Positions 26,542 through 35,917 of a stretch of DNA of 64,000 bases are shown piece by piece. Where the stretch lies: the NCBI GenBank assembly GCA_017433725.1, contig JAFRGQ010000038.1, positions 1 to 64,000 on the forward strand. The letters run 5' to 3'. The notes beneath the pieces are model-generated. The model did not search any database, was not told the DNA's origin, and was given only the letters and a program-made list of their open reading frames with translations. Both the position numbers and the translations under genes were made by a program. Within the stretch, counting starts at the first letter, position 1; each line of letters begins with the position of its first letter. The DNA is from Lachnospiraceae bacterium. Its GTDB lineage: Bacteria > Bacillota > Clostridia > Lachnospirales > Lachnospiraceae.

Positions 26542-28239
26542 TTACTTCTTCGGAAGTTTGAACGAACTTTTAAGGCTCACAATACGGTTAAATACCGGAG
26601 CGGACTCTTTCGAATCATGCGAATCAACGGTAAAGTATCCGGAACGGACAAACTGGAAGCTGTCGTACGGCTTCGCATGAAGAAGCGCCGGCTCAAGCTT
26701 CGCGTTTTCGATCACAGTGAGGGAATTCGGATTCAAGTTGAGGGAACCGTCTTCCTTATTATAAACGCCTTTTTCCTCGTCGACGAGATTCTCATACAGA
26801 CGGACAGTCGCCGTGACAGCCTCTTTAGCCGGTACCCAGTGGATCGTTCCCTTGACTTTACGTCCGGTAAAGCCGCTGCCGACCTTCGTCTCCGGATCAT
26901 ACGTGCAGTGCACTACCGTTACTTTTCCGTACTCATCCTTCTCACAGCTCACCGCCTTTACAAAGTAAGCATGCATGAGACGTACTTCATTGCCCGGATA
27001 CAGTCTCTTGTACTTCGGAACCGGCGTCTCCATAAAGTCATCACGCTCTATGTACAGCTCACGTCCGAACGGGATCTGTCTCTTGCCGAGTTCCGGGTTC
27101 TCAAGATTATTATCCGCATCGAGAAGTTCTGTCTGTCCCTCCGGATAATTGTCAATGATAAGCTTAATGGGATCGAGAATCGCCATCATGCGCGGAACTT
27201 TCATCTTCAGATCCTCGCGGATGCAATACTCGAGCATCGCATAATCGACAGAAGAATCGCCCTTGGCAACACCCACAAGCTCAACGAATTTCTGGATTGA
27301 TTCCGGCGTAAAGCCGCGGCGGCGCAGCGCTGCAATTGTCACAAGACGCGGATCATCCCATCCGTCTACAATTCCGTCCTCTACGAGTTTCTTGATGTAG
27401 CGCTTGCCGGTAACGACATTTGTCAGATACATCTTTGCAAATTCGATCTGCTTCGGCGGATGTTCCCAGTCTGTATGCTCAACGACCCACTCATACAGAG
27501 GCCTGTGATCCTCAAATTCCAGAGTACAGATAGAATGCGTAATTCCCTCGATCGCATCTTCGATCGGATGGGCAAAATCATACATGGGATAAATGCACCA
27601 TTTGTCTCCCGTATTGTGATGGGACAGTCTCGCGATCCTGTAGATGACCGGATCCCTCATGTTGATATTCGGGGACGCCATATCAATCTTGGCGCGGAGG
27701 ACTTTTGATCCGTCCGGATACTTGCCTTCGCGCATTTCCGTAAAGAGTTTCAGATTCTCCTCAATACTTCGGTCCCTGTAAGGGCTGTTCTTTCCCGGCT
27801 CCTTTAAGGTGCCGCGGTATTCACGGATTTCCTCCGCAGTGAGGTCGCACACGAAAGCAAGTCCCTTCTTAATCAGAAGAACCGCTTTTTCGTACATGAT
27901 TTCAAAGTAGTCGGATGCAAAATACAGGTGCTCACCGAAATCAGCGCCGAGCCACTCAACATCCGCTTTGATGGATTCCACAAACTCCGTCTTCTCTTTC
28001 GTCGGGTTGGTATCGTCGAAGCGCAAATTGAACTGTCCGTTATACTCTTTCGCGAGCCCATAGTTCAAAAGGATCGACTTAGCATGCCCGATATGAAGAT
28101 ATCCGTTGGGCTCCGGCGGAAATCTTGTACAAATCTTGTCGTACTTGCCTTCCGCAAGATCCTGATCAATTATATATTCAATAAAATTTCTGGAAACGAC
28201 TTCTTTCTTCTCGTTGCCGTCTGTCTCGTTTACAGCCAT
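26542..28239 (-). CDS. glnS: Glutaminyl-tRNA synthetase
   Basis: GlnRS charges tRNA-Gln directly. The 565 residues show the class I motif [15 protein letters not shown] (about 41-55), RFDDTNP, the [17 protein letters not shown] region and a full anticodon-binding beta-barrel. In place of the KMSKS-type VMSKRKL loop of E. coli it has VVTGKRYIK. Many Firmicutes lack GlnRS and use GatCAB, so this gene probably came into the lineage by transfer. I found no T-box ahead of it. Confidence 0.96.
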   Translation of the reverse strand: MAVNETDGNEKKEVVSRNFIEYIIDQDLAEGKYDKICTRFPPEPNGYLHIGHAKSILLNYGLAKEYNGQFNLRFDDTNPTKEKTEFVESIKADVEWLGADFGEHLYFASDYFEIMYEKAVLLIKKGLAFVCDLTAEEIREYRGTLKEPGKNSPYRDRSIEENLKLFTEMREGKYPDGSKVLRAKIDMASPNINMRDPVIYRIARLSHHNTGDKWCIYPMYDFAHPIEDAIEGITHSICTLEFEDHRPLYEWVVEHTDWEHPPKQIEFAKMYLTNVVTGKRYIKKLVEDGIVDGWDDPRLVTIAALRRRGFTPESIQKFVELVGVAKGDSSVDYAMLEYCIREDLKMKVPRMMAILDPIKLIIDNYPEGQTELLDADNNLENPELGKRQIPFGRELYIERDDFMETPVPKYKRLYPGNEVRLMHAYFVKAVSCEKDEYGKVTVVHCTYDPETKVGSGFTGRKVKGTIHWVPAKEAVTATVRLYENLVDEEKGVYNKEDGSLNLNPNSLTVIENAKLEPALLHAKPYDSFQFVRSGYFTVDSHDSKESAPVFNRIVSLKSSFKLPKK

Positions 28240-28446
28240 TTCTCATAACCTCCTCTTGCGCGGATACTCCGGTCTTACCGACTGCAAAGTCCGTCGCTAT
28301 TTCTGACTCATGCATTATCTTACCATAGCAATAATTAAGTTGCAATTTTTTCTACCTGTAGGGCTGCCGGATAATATCGGTTTTTCATGTAACGTATCTT
28401 TTCCTGTGTTTATGTTCATACTACACCTGTTTTTACGGTAAATCTC

Positions 28447-28475
28447 TTGACTTACGCGTAACAAATTTGTAATAT
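28447..28475 (+). promoter_or_regulatory. Promoter of the SHOCT membrane protein gene
   Basis: TTGACT (28447-28452) and TAATAT (28470-28475) are 17 bp apart, 25 bp before the start codon. The rest of the 28240-28500 gap shows no further feature. Confidence 0.7.
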
Positions 28476-28500
28476 TTATTTTAAGAGTAAAGGAGGAATT

Positions 28501-29475
28501 ATGGAAAGAGTAATTAGCACCCTGGTAAAAATGCCGGGGTTCATCATAGAAATGTTCACGGAACACCTGATTGTCTCCGTCGCGGGTATTATGATATTTC
28601 TACTTGCACTTATCGTCCCCGGGCGGATCGGCTCATTGATTCGAAAAGTCGTAATTCTCGCAAATATACTGTTTGCCATGGCGGGCGGTTTCATGGGAAG
28701 GCTGCAGAACGGATACGAAATCATCTGTCTCAGCGCGTTTTCACTGATTATCCTGTTTATTGTACGTATGATCGTCAGAATAAGCGGAGCCATCAAGCAG
28801 CGGAAAATCGACGCACGAATCGAGGAGAAAGCACTTGCCAAAGCGGCAAAACGGCGCGGTTCTTTCAAAAAGCGCCAGGGTTATAGCGGCGAGTCCAGAG
28901 AAATCGATGACGAGGATTTCGTACCGCCGTCCGAAGCACATGTTGAAATCAGGAAGGTCATCGAGAACGAGATCAACGAAGGAAAGGCCAGAGAGGAAGC
29001 TACACTCGCGGCTTATGAATCCGGCCAGTCAGGTGCCGCAGGGTTACCGGAGGGTAAAGATCCCTACGAGAATGACGCTTTCATCGGCGATGACGCCGCC
29101 GTCGAAAACGATAACACTTTCGAAAGCAATGATAGTTTCGAAAACGGTGATATCTCCGAGTACGATATTAGTCCGGAACCGGTCGCCGCTGAACCCAAAG
29201 CGAGATCAAAGAGAAAAACAGAGGAATCAGTTCCGTCTTACATACCGCTCCACGATGAGAACGAGTCCTATTCGGCGGTGATGGCAGATGATCTCCCGGA
29301 GGGCGTTTTCTATGTAAGGCCGAGACTCTACTCGGATCAGTCAGCTCAGAAGGTGCTTGAAAATGATGTTCATGAGGCTCTCAAAAGGCTGTCGGAGCTC
29401 AGAGATAACGGGATTCTGACGGATGAAGAGTTCGAAGATAAGAAGGCAGAGCTGCTTTCGAGAATTAAAAAGTGA
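28501..29475 (+). CDS. Membrane protein with C-terminal SHOCT domain
   Basis: The 324-residue protein has hydrophobic segments at about 22-42, 50-67 and 76-92, a very basic stretch (about 95-125), a long acidic low-complexity region rich in Asn/Asp/Glu (about 125-260), and a C-terminal SHOCT-type motif (LSELRDNGILTDEEFEDKK, about 297-315). SHOCT domains are short helical modules thought to mediate oligomerisation. GGAGG lies before the ATG. It is transcribed alone. Function unknown. Confidence 0.75.
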   Translation: MERVISTLVKMPGFIIEMFTEHLIVSVAGIMIFLLALIVPGRIGSLIRKVVILANILFAMAGGFMGRLQNGYEIICLSAFSLIILFIVRMIVRISGAIKQRKIDARIEEKALAKAAKRRGSFKKRQGYSGESREIDDEDFVPPSEAHVEIRKVIENEINEGKAREEATLAAYESGQSGAAGLPEGKDPYENDAFIGDDAAVENDNTFESNDSFENGDISEYDISPEPVAAEPKARSKRKTEESVPSYIPLHDENESYSAVMADDLPEGVFYVRPRLYSDQSAQKVLENDVHEALKRLSELRDNGILTDEEFEDKKAELLSRIKK

Positions 29476-29507
29476 AGTAAAACTTAAAAGTTAAAGGATA
29501 TAAAAAT

Positions 29508-29541
29508 CCCGGAGGTGTTAATCAACACTTCCGGGTTTTTT
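29508..29541. terminator. Bidirectional terminator between the SHOCT gene and tRNA-Thr
   Basis: CCCGGAGGTGTT pairs with AACACTTCCGGG (arms about 29508-29519 and 29524-29535), followed on the plus strand by six T. On the minus strand ATTTTTAT follows, so it can also end the tRNA-Thr transcript. Confidence 0.9.
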
Positions 29542-29542
29542 A

Positions 29543-29615
29543 AGCTGCTTTCGGGACTCGAACCCGAGACCTCCTCACTACCAATGAGGTGCGCTACCGC
29601 CTGTGCCAAAGCAGC
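29543..29615 (-). tRNA. tRNA-Thr (anticodon GGT)
   Basis: The cloverleaf has acceptor GCTGCTT/AAGCAGC, anticodon stem CCTCA/TGAGG around the loop TTGGTAG (anticodon GGT), and a T arm with GGTTCGAGTCC. The discriminator is T and CCA is not encoded. It is a single-tRNA unit with its own promoter (29641-29669). Confidence 0.95.
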
Positions 29616-29640
29616 GTATGTCACCTAAGCGACAAAAGAG

Positions 29641-29669
29641 ATTATACTGTATATGGTCAATAATTGCAA
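29641..29669 (-). promoter_or_regulatory. Promoter of tRNA-Thr
   Basis: On the minus strand, TTGCAA (29664-29669) and a perfect TATAAT (29641-29646) are 17 bp apart. Confidence 0.75.
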
Positions 29670-29787
29670 GTATAATTTATCAAATGGTTTTTGTTTCTCG
29701 TCAGGACTGCGAATGTTTACCGCTTGAATAGTATACCGCTTGCCTTAAGCTGCTTGTTCGAAGAGTCAACAGAATCGTAACGTAAAA

Positions 29788-30978
29788 TCAGCTTAGTTCC
29801 GCCAGCACTGCCCGAAGAGACTCCTCGGTCGCTGTGACAGATCCCTGCACCATGACCGGCTTCCCGCCGCCCCTGGCTCCGAATTTCTCGCGCAGAATAT
29901 TGGAAGCAATTCGGGCGTCTCCGCCCTTCTTCCCGATTATAAAACGGTAGCCTTCTGTATCGTTGCCTGCAAATACGGCACAAAAGCCTCCCATCTTCTC
30001 CATGAGCGCATTTACCGCCTCGCGGATGACAGTCTGATCCGCATCAGCTGATTCAAACAGGACCGCATTGCCGTCGCTTCCGGGGATAGCATCGACCTTC
30101 CTCCTCATGAGTTCAAGACCTGCCTGTTTCAGCTTTGCCTTGAGCTCTGTGTTCTCCGCCTTGAGACGATTTACGCTCTCATAGACTTCATCTGTGTTCG
30201 TTGTCAGGTAATTGGCGGTCATAACGAGTATATCGCGGTCATGACGGAACAGCTCCATAGCCCGGCGGCCACAGAGCATGCTGACCCTGGTGCCACCCTT
30301 ATAGTTTATAGCACTGACGACTTTCAGACATCCGATCTCCCCGGTCCTCGCAACGTGCGGAGCACAGCAAGCGCATGCGTCATATCCGGGAAATCTTACG
30401 ACGCGCACTGCTTCCGTGAGCGTGAGCTTGCTGCGGTATTCAGCGCGTTGGGCATCCTCACCTTCCAGAAATACGATTTCTGACGGAATATTGAGGAAGA
30501 TCGCCCGATTAACCACATCCTCGATTTCTTTCAAACCTTCCGGTGGGATGACGCCGCTGAAATCCATCGTCACCTCGCTGTCCGACAGGTGGAATCCCAC
30601 ATTGTCATAACCATACTTTGCATGGACAGTTCCCGAGAACAAATGCTCTCCGGAGTGCTGCTGCATGTTGCTGAATCGATGCTCCCAGTCGATGCGTCCC
30701 ATGACGACGGCACCCTCCGTGAGCTCCTGCAGCATCGCTCCCGCCACAGACTCTCCGAGATAATGATGAATGTAACCCTCCCGGATCTGTACATCCAGAA
30801 CTTCCCGTCCTGCCAGAACGCCTCTGTCGGCGCTCTGTCCGCCTTCTTCCGGGAAGAAAGCGGTGGCGTCAAGCACAATATCCTTCCCCTCGGCGGAGAT
30901 GACCGTTGCCTTAAATTCTTTTATGTACGCGTCTTCATAATATAGTTTTCTGGTTACTACAGTACTGGAATCCAGCAT
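29788..30978 (-). CDS. Alanyl-tRNA editing protein (AlaX-L with DHHA1 domain)
   Basis: This free-standing editing enzyme hydrolyses mischarged Ser- or Gly-tRNA-Ala. The 396 residues show an N-terminal beta-barrel (FFPEEGGQSADRG), the zinc-site motif HSGEHL (about 113-118) with CCAPH (about 209-213), a coiled-coil stretch (about 265-295) and a C-terminal DHHA1-like domain ending GARGGGKPVMVQGSV. It lies 185 bp downstream of fbp on the same strand, with repeat B between them. Confidence 0.92.
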   Translation of the reverse strand: MLDSSTVVTRKLYYEDAYIKEFKATVISAEGKDIVLDATAFFPEEGGQSADRGVLAGREVLDVQIREGYIHHYLGESVAGAMLQELTEGAVVMGRIDWEHRFSNMQQHSGEHLFSGTVHAKYGYDNVGFHLSDSEVTMDFSGVIPPEGLKEIEDVVNRAIFLNIPSEIVFLEGEDAQRAEYRSKLTLTEAVRVVRFPGYDACACCAPHVARTGEIGCLKVVSAINYKGGTRVSMLCGRRAMELFRHDRDILVMTANYLTTNTDEVYESVNRLKAENTELKAKLKQAGLELMRRKVDAIPGSDGNAVLFESADADQTVIREAVNALMEKMGGFCAVFAGNDTEGYRFIIGKKGGDARIASNILREKFGARGGGKPVMVQGSVTATEESLRAVLAELS

Positions 30979-31008
30979 CTTATCTCCTTCTTCCGACAGT
31001 CTGTCTGC

Positions 31009-31112
31009 TTTCTGCCTTTATCAACTGATCATCAAGAACTCCTCGGCGTTCTTGACGCGCCGCGCATGGTGCGAAGCACCTTTCTTAATGCGCGGCTGCG
31101 ATCCGCCGTGCC
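31009..31112 (-). repeat. Nested-hairpin intergenic repeat, copy B (behind fbp)
   Basis: Read on the minus strand, a perfect stem GCCGCGCAT/ATGCGCGGC encloses a second perfect hairpin GGTGC-TTC-GCACC, and TCAAGAAC/GTTCTTGA forms another 8 bp stem next to it. The sequence aligns with 7803-7896 behind purD. Both copies follow the stop of a minus-strand gene. The remaining 50 bp before the fbp stop shows a short stem GCTCCA/TGGAGC. Confidence 0.65.
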
Positions 31113-31162
31113 TAAGCATGCGTAACAATGCTCCAGTGGAGCATGAATTACCCTGCCTCAAT

Positions 31163-33136
31163 CTATTTGAACCAATCTCTTCTCTTATTCTTCTCAACTA
31201 TATCACCGCTCCTATAAGCCTCAAGCAGCTGTTCCAGCTCTTCTATCTGCTCCCTGAGCTGCTGACCGATATCCGTAGCCCCCACAGTCAGACGGAACGG
31301 ATACTGCTCCGCCGCGACCTTGTCGGAGTGGATATCTCTTCCGGACTCCACTGCATCCTCCATGGTCGTGAACGGTTCATGAGAGACGAGTCGCATTCCC
31401 CAGGAGTTGAATATCAGCGTATATCCCGCGATTCCGGTCGTCCCCTGATATGCCTTTGAAAAACCGCCGTCTATGATCAGCACCCTTCCGTTGCATCTCG
31501 TCGGCGTATCGCCGCGCTTTACAGGCACATGGCCGTTGATGATATGCGTATGCGGTCCCTCAAGTCCGAACTCAGCCAGAATTCCGGTTATGACCTTTTC
31601 ATCATCGAGAAGCTCGTAATACGGCGTCTTTTTCTCCTCATGTGTCTCCTTTTCGGCGATCATTATCCGCTCGAAAGTCGCCATCTTCTCTTTCCCGAAG
31701 AGAGGTGAATCCTTATTGCACCAGATCCACCAGAGAATATCCTTGCCCTGCTCCTTCGCTTCCTGATCATGTGAATAGAACGCGCGGCGTACAAGTATAT
31801 CCAGATAATCATAGAGTTCCTTGCCCTTATACTTTTTGCCGTAAACTTCCACTTCCTTGAACCGGCCGTCCTCGGTGAGGGGCATACAGCCGTGATAGAG
31901 AAGGTTCCCGTTATATACCGTGTAAAGAGCACCCTTCCTCAGCAGAAGCTCCATATGTTTATGAAGTCTTCTGCAGTTCTTGAATGCACTCTCAAGACGC
32001 TCCATGACATACTCTTCCTCGAAGGAAAGCGCATTGGGATTCTTCGGATCCACAGTCGGAAGATTATGATCCAGCAAATCATATCGTTTACCGTTTATCT
32101 CGATTGTGTAATTCGAGTAATCAATCTTCTCCAGTAGATTCCGATCCTCCATGTGGAATTCTTTGCGCCTCTTAACGAGCTGGCCTTCCAGTTTGAACTG
32201 AAGGATACAGATAGCCTTGTAAATTCTTACATTGAGCTCATGCTCGTCCCCGACGCTCACAGCATCTTTGATCGGAAAATGTGTACACGGATCATCCCCG
32301 TACGTCTTTGTCGCAAATTGCGCGAGCGGCAGAAGATTGATACCGTATCCTTCCTCCAGGATGTCCAGATTGCCGTAACGAGCGCAGAAGCGAATGACAT
32401 TTGCAATACATGCTCTCTGTCCGACCGAAGCTCCCATCCACTCGATATCATGATTTCCCCACTGAATATCAAGGCTGTGATAATCCATCAGACAATCCAT
32501 AATATCGTCCGGACCGTACCCTCTGTCGTAGATGTCGCCAAGGATATGAAGGTGGTCCACAACAAGCCTGCGAATGAGCTCTGCGATTGCCTTAATAAAG
32601 CTGTCGGACCTGCCGATCCGGATGATCGTGCTTATGATTGAGTCATAATACCGCTCCTTATCGGCGATATCGTTCCTCTCGGTAATCAGCTCCTCGATGA
32701 CATAAGCAAATTCTACCGGCATTGCCTTTCTGACCTTGGAACGCGTGTATTTACCGGCAACATACTTGCACACTTCAATCAGCCGGTACAGCATGACACG
32801 GTACCAATCTTCCATCTCGCTCTGCAGTTCAGTCGTTTTCTTGACCAGCTCTATCTTCTCACTCGGATAGTATATGAGCGTGGCAAGTTCGCGTATATCC
32901 TTTTCCGGCAGCGTTCTCCCGTAAACTTCGTTTATTTTCTTTCGCACCGCACCCGATCCGTTCCTCAGCACGTGGGAAAATGCCTGATACTCTCCGTGTA
33001 TGTCGGTAATAAAGTGCTCCGTCCCTTTCGGAAGATTTAAAATAGAATTAAGATTAATAATTTCCGTGGAGGCATCCGCTATAGTAGGATAAAGCTCCGA
33101 CAATCTTTCAATATACCTTCTATCGAGTTTTACCAT
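31163..33136 (-). CDS. fbp: Fructose-1,6-bisphosphatase, class III
   Basis: The enzyme makes fructose-6-phosphate for gluconeogenesis. The 657 residues fit the firmicute class III family (about 640-670), with a calcineurin-like metal site: FITDIHGEY (about 42-50), GDIYDRGYGPDDIMD and IQWGNHDIEWMG, and later INGHVPVKRGD and VLIIDGGFS. A good ribosome site (GTGAGGAC) precedes the ATG. It has no sequence relation to class I FBPases. Confidence 0.96.
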   Translation of the reverse strand: MVKLDRRYIERLSELYPTIADASTEIINLNSILNLPKGTEHFITDIHGEYQAFSHVLRNGSGAVRKKINEVYGRTLPEKDIRELATLIYYPSEKIELVKKTTELQSEMEDWYRVMLYRLIEVCKYVAGKYTRSKVRKAMPVEFAYVIEELITERNDIADKERYYDSIISTIIRIGRSDSFIKAIAELIRRLVVDHLHILGDIYDRGYGPDDIMDCLMDYHSLDIQWGNHDIEWMGASVGQRACIANVIRFCARYGNLDILEEGYGINLLPLAQFATKTYGDDPCTHFPIKDAVSVGDEHELNVRIYKAICILQFKLEGQLVKRRKEFHMEDRNLLEKIDYSNYTIEINGKRYDLLDHNLPTVDPKNPNALSFEEEYVMERLESAFKNCRRLHKHMELLLRKGALYTVYNGNLLYHGCMPLTEDGRFKEVEVYGKKYKGKELYDYLDILVRRAFYSHDQEAKEQGKDILWWIWCNKDSPLFGKEKMATFERIMIAEKETHEEKKTPYYELLDDEKVITGILAEFGLEGPHTHIINGHVPVKRGDTPTRCNGRVLIIDGGFSKAYQGTTGIAGYTLIFNSWGMRLVSHEPFTTMEDAVESGRDIHSDKVAAEQYPFRLTVGATDIGQQLREQIEELEQLLEAYRSGDIVEKNKRRDWFK

Positions 33137-33236
33137 ATTTTGTCCTCACAATCTGCATCGGCATGCACTCGTCATGTCGTGCCAAAAAACCACTCACTGA
33201 GGCTCCGTTCTTGCCGTTCAACGCTTGTCCGTCTAA

Positions 33237-33269
33237 AAGAAAAACGGCACCGCAGCTTATCTGCAGTGC
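33237..33269 (-). terminator. Terminator after the HAAS/DUF1700 gene
   Basis: GGCAC-GCAG (33245-33254) pairs with CTGC-GTGCC (33260-33269). On the minus strand the stem is followed by GTTTTTCTTTT. Confidence 0.8.
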
Positions 33270-33277
33270 CTGTTCAC

Positions 33278-33934
33278 CTACCTGCCTCCACCTGTTCTGG
33301 AAAAGATGAGACTGATAACCAGCATAATTAGAATGACAGGCCAGAATGTTATAACCACTTTCGCCGCAACTGCGACGATACCGACAACTACCAGCAAAAT
33401 AAGAAGCAATATAGAAATAAGCTTCCAGTTCAAGCCGCCATCTGCACGCTTAAAAATCGAGGAAAATCCGCCCGTCTCGAGACTTTGTTTCTGACCGCTT
33501 TCAAAGAAACCGTTATCAAATGTTGCCCTGTTTCTCTCAGGTTCCTTATAGCCTCTCGTATTTCCTTCACTCTGCCCCATGCTCTCCGCATAACTCTGCG
33601 CTGTCTCTGCATACGAGTTGGCATTTTCCGGCACATAGTCGTCAGGGATCTCTTCTCCGGCAAGACCTTTTGTCCCGGTATACTCGGATTCCGTCATACC
33701 CTGCTCATAGGTATTGGTCGTATTCACCCTGTAGCTTTGCGGGGACTCAACAATGTTTCTTGCGATCAGGATAGGATCTCCCAGATCAAATGTGATATCC
33801 TCCTCGCTCCTACCTTTGCTCAGTTCCCCGTCGATGTAGCCGCGATAATAGTTGAGCTGCTCTTCAACTGCATCGGGTGAGAGGTCCTCCGAAAGCTTTT
33901 CGGCAAGACCACCCAAAAATTCTGCTTTGTTCAT
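33278..33934 (-). CDS. HAAS/DUF1700-domain membrane protein
   Basis: The 218 residues start with a helical HAAS-type domain (MNKAEFLGGLAEKLSEDLS, then YYRGYIDGELSKGRSEEDI) common in Firmicute proteins paired with PadR regulators. A Tyr/Ser/Glu-rich linker follows (about 70-155) and then two closely spaced hydrophobic stretches (about 165-210). No PadR gene is adjacent. AAGGAG precedes the ATG. It may be a small membrane stress or sensor protein; function not assigned. Confidence 0.78.
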   Translation of the reverse strand: MNKAEFLGGLAEKLSEDLSPDAVEEQLNYYRGYIDGELSKGRSEEDITFDLGDPILIARNIVESPQSYRVNTTNTYEQGMTESEYTGTKGLAGEEIPDDYVPENANSYAETAQSYAESMGQSEGNTRGYKEPERNRATFDNGFFESGQKQSLETGGFSSIFKRADGGLNWKLISILLLILLVVVGIVAVAAKVVITFWPVILIMLVISLIFSRTGGGR

Positions 33935-34020
33935 ATTTCAACCGAACTCCTTTAGTGTCTGTTCCTGCACTCCATTCTAACACAGCTCACGTCAATCTGC
34001 CAACATGAATCATGAAATCG

Positions 34021-34052
34021 AAAAAAGGGTCCCATCTTTCGATGAAACCCTT
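34021..34052 (-). terminator. Terminator of tRNA-Arg
   Basis: On the minus strand, AAGGGT-TT-CATC pairs with GATG-GG-ACCCTT around a GAAA loop and is followed by TTTT (34021-34024). Confidence 0.85.
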
Positions 34053-34056
34053 CCGA

Positions 34057-34130
34057 CGTTCGGGACAAGATTCGAACTCGCGACCTTCTGGTCCGTAGCC
34101 AGACGCTCTATCCAGCTGAGCTACCCGAAC
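34057..34130 (-). tRNA. tRNA-Arg (anticodon ACG)
   Basis: Acceptor GTTCGGG/CCCGAAC, anticodon stem TCTGG/CCAGA around the loop CTACGGA (anticodon ACG, read as ICG), T arm GAGTTCGAATC, discriminator G, no encoded CCA. It has its own promoter and terminator. Confidence 0.95.
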
Positions 34131-34158
34131 ATATCATGTCGCTTTCGCAACAATAGAT

Positions 34159-34187
34159 ATATTACTCTCAGAGTTCGACTTTGTCAA
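34159..34187 (-). promoter_or_regulatory. Promoter of tRNA-Arg
   Basis: On the minus strand, a perfect TTGACA (34182-34187) and TAATAT (34159-34164) are 17 bp apart. Confidence 0.8.
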
Positions 34188-34233
34188 CTATTTTTTACTA
34201 TTTTATTAATCGCGTTTATATTCCTCAACTTTC

Positions 34234-35166
34234 TCAGTTCTGAAAAAGCGGTGTCGAATAGTATCTGTCTCCGGAATCCGGAAGAATCGCTACGACTGTC
34301 TTACCTTCGTTGGCCGGATCCTTCGCAAACTGGATTGCACCATACAGGGAAGCTCCGGATGAAATACCGACAAGTACACCCTCCTTCTTTGCTATGAGCT
34401 TAGCTGTCTCAAATGCATCCTCATTTGAGACAGTCACGACCGAATCATAAACTCTTGTATCCAGAGTATCCGGCACAAAACCGGCACCGATTCCCTGAAT
34501 CTTATGCGGTCCGCCGTGACCTGCCGAGAGGACCGGCGAAGTCTTCGGCTCCAGTGCAATAACTTTCACCTCAGGATTCTTCTCTTTCAGATATCTCCCC
34601 GTACCGGTCAGTGTTCCGCCTGTTCCCACACCGGCTATGAAGAAATCCACCTGTCCATCGGTATCATTCCAGATTTCAGGGCCCGTCGTCTCATAGTGTG
34701 CCTTCGGGTTGGAGGGATTCACGAACTGCCCCGGAATAAAGCTACCCGGAATATCCTCCGCGAGCTGATCCGCCTTGGCTATAGCGCCTTTCATTCCCTG
34801 AGCTCCGTCCGTGAGGACGATCTCCGCACCGTAAGCCTTCAGAATATTTCTTCTCTCAACAGACATAGTCTCTGGCATCGTCAGGATGACACGGTAGCCC
34901 TTTGCCGCTGCTATAGCTGCAAGTCCGATTCCTGTATTGCCGGATGTCGGCTCAATAATGACTGAACCCGGCCCTAGTCTGCCTGCTTTCTCTGCATCCT
35001 CAATCATAGCTCTCGCAATGCGATCCTTGACGGAACCCGCAGGATTGAAATACTCAAGCTTCGCAAGTAAACGTGCCTTCAGTCCCAGCTCTTCCTCAAT
35101 ATTTTTAAACTCAACGAGAGGTGTTCCGCCAATGAGTTCCGATGCTCCCTGATAAATCTTAGCCAT
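34234..35166 (-). CDS. cysK: Cysteine synthase A (O-acetylserine sulfhydrylase)
   Basis: CysK makes cysteine from O-acetylserine and sulfide with PLP. The 310 residues include the PLP lysine motif NPAGSVKDRIA (about 41-51), the substrate loop PTSGNTGIG, the phosphate-binding GVGTGGTLTGTGRYL and the C-terminal LPDSGDRYYST. AAGGAG precedes the ATG. The Rrf2-family regulator lies 195 bp upstream on the same strand, and a strong promoter lies in between. Confidence 0.97.
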   Translation of the reverse strand: MAKIYQGASELIGGTPLVEFKNIEEELGLKARLLAKLEYFNPAGSVKDRIARAMIEDAEKAGRLGPGSVIIEPTSGNTGIGLAAIAAAKGYRVILTMPETMSVERRNILKAYGAEIVLTDGAQGMKGAIAKADQLAEDIPGSFIPGQFVNPSNPKAHYETTGPEIWNDTDGQVDFFIAGVGTGGTLTGTGRYLKEKNPEVKVIALEPKTSPVLSAGHGGPHKIQGIGAGFVPDTLDTRVYDSVVTVSNEDAFETAKLIAKKEGVLVGISSGASLYGAIQFAKDPANEGKTVVAILPDSGDRYYSTPLFQN

Positions 35167-35254
35167 TTAGCTGCTCCTTTCTTAATTCCGGACGCGTTTA
35201 TAGGTTCCTGTCACGCCGAAAGTATTTCCGATGTTTCCTACTGAATTTATATGA

Positions 35255-35282
35255 ATTATATCACAGAAAAAAAGCTTGTCAA
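35255..35282 (-). promoter_or_regulatory. cysK promoter
   Basis: On the minus strand, a perfect TTGACA (35277-35282) and a perfect TATAAT (35255-35260) are 16 bp apart. Just downstream, two similar half-sites TAATTCAT and AAATTCAG lie in tandem, which could bind the adjacent Rrf2 regulator; that binding is a guess. Confidence 0.75.
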
Positions 35283-35361
35283 TACCCAAAACAATTGATT
35301 CTATGTATTCAATGTCTCAGAGACAAACAGAGTTGCCGTACTTTTACAGGTCCCGGACAGC

Positions 35362-35796
35362 TCAGATCACATAATCGTTCTGCCGCGTAAGCTCCTGCTT
35401 CATCAGATCCTCCAGGGTCACGCTGTCAACATAATTATTGATCACTTCATTGAGCCCTTTCCAGAATCCCAATGTTTCACAAGTGCCAGCTCTCGGACAG
35501 TCATTCATTTCCTGTGAAAGACAGCCGGTGGGAGCAAGTGGTCCCTCAAGGACTCTCAGTACACTTCCCACTGTGTATTCAGATGGCTGTCTGGAAAGTC
35601 GATATCCGCCGCTCGAACCTCTCAGGCTTTGTACAAATCCTGCTTTTGCGAGCGGAGATATGATCTGCTCCATATATTTCAGGGTTATTCCCTGCCTTTT
35701 TGCTATGTCTTTTAAAGGAACCAGTTCACCGGAATTATGAAGTGCAAGATCCAGCATGATACGGAGTGCGTAGCGTCCTTTGGTAGATATTTTCAT
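35362..35796 (-). CDS. Rrf2-family regulator, likely Fe-S binding (IscR/CymR type)
   Basis: The 144-residue product has an Rrf2 winged helix (MKISTKGRYALRIMLDLALH, then IAKRQGITLKYMEQIISPL) and the wing motif LRGSSGGYRLSR. Three cysteines (C92, C100, C106) are arranged like the [2Fe-2S] ligands of IscR, with slightly different spacing. Its place before cysK suggests control of cysteine or Fe-S metabolism. AGAGGG precedes the ATG. Confidence 0.88.
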   Translation of the reverse strand: MKISTKGRYALRIMLDLALHNSGELVPLKDIAKRQGITLKYMEQIISPLAKAGFVQSLRGSSGGYRLSRQPSEYTVGSVLRVLEGPLAPTGCLSQEMNDCPRAGTCETLGFWKGLNEVINNYVDSVTLEDLMKQELTRQNDYVI

Positions 35797-35857
35797 AGAT
35801 ATACCCTCTTTCCTACTGGTTTTATATGATTATAATCCACGTTACGCTGCTTTGCAA

Positions 35858-35887
35858 GAAAAACCCCCACCGGAAAACCGGTGGGGG
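35858..35887 (-). terminator. Terminator of ptsI
   Basis: The arms CCCCCACCGG (35864-35873) and CCGGTGGGGG (35878-35887) are perfect around a 4 nt loop. On the minus strand the stem is followed by TTTTTC. Confidence 0.92.
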
Positions 35888-35917
35888 TGAAGATTCCCAT
35901 TCTCAGGAAGAATGTGA

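Noticed and set aside
28240..28330. T-box ahead of glnS
   Set aside because: No T-box sequence (AGGGTGGNACCGCG type) or long leader stem is present.
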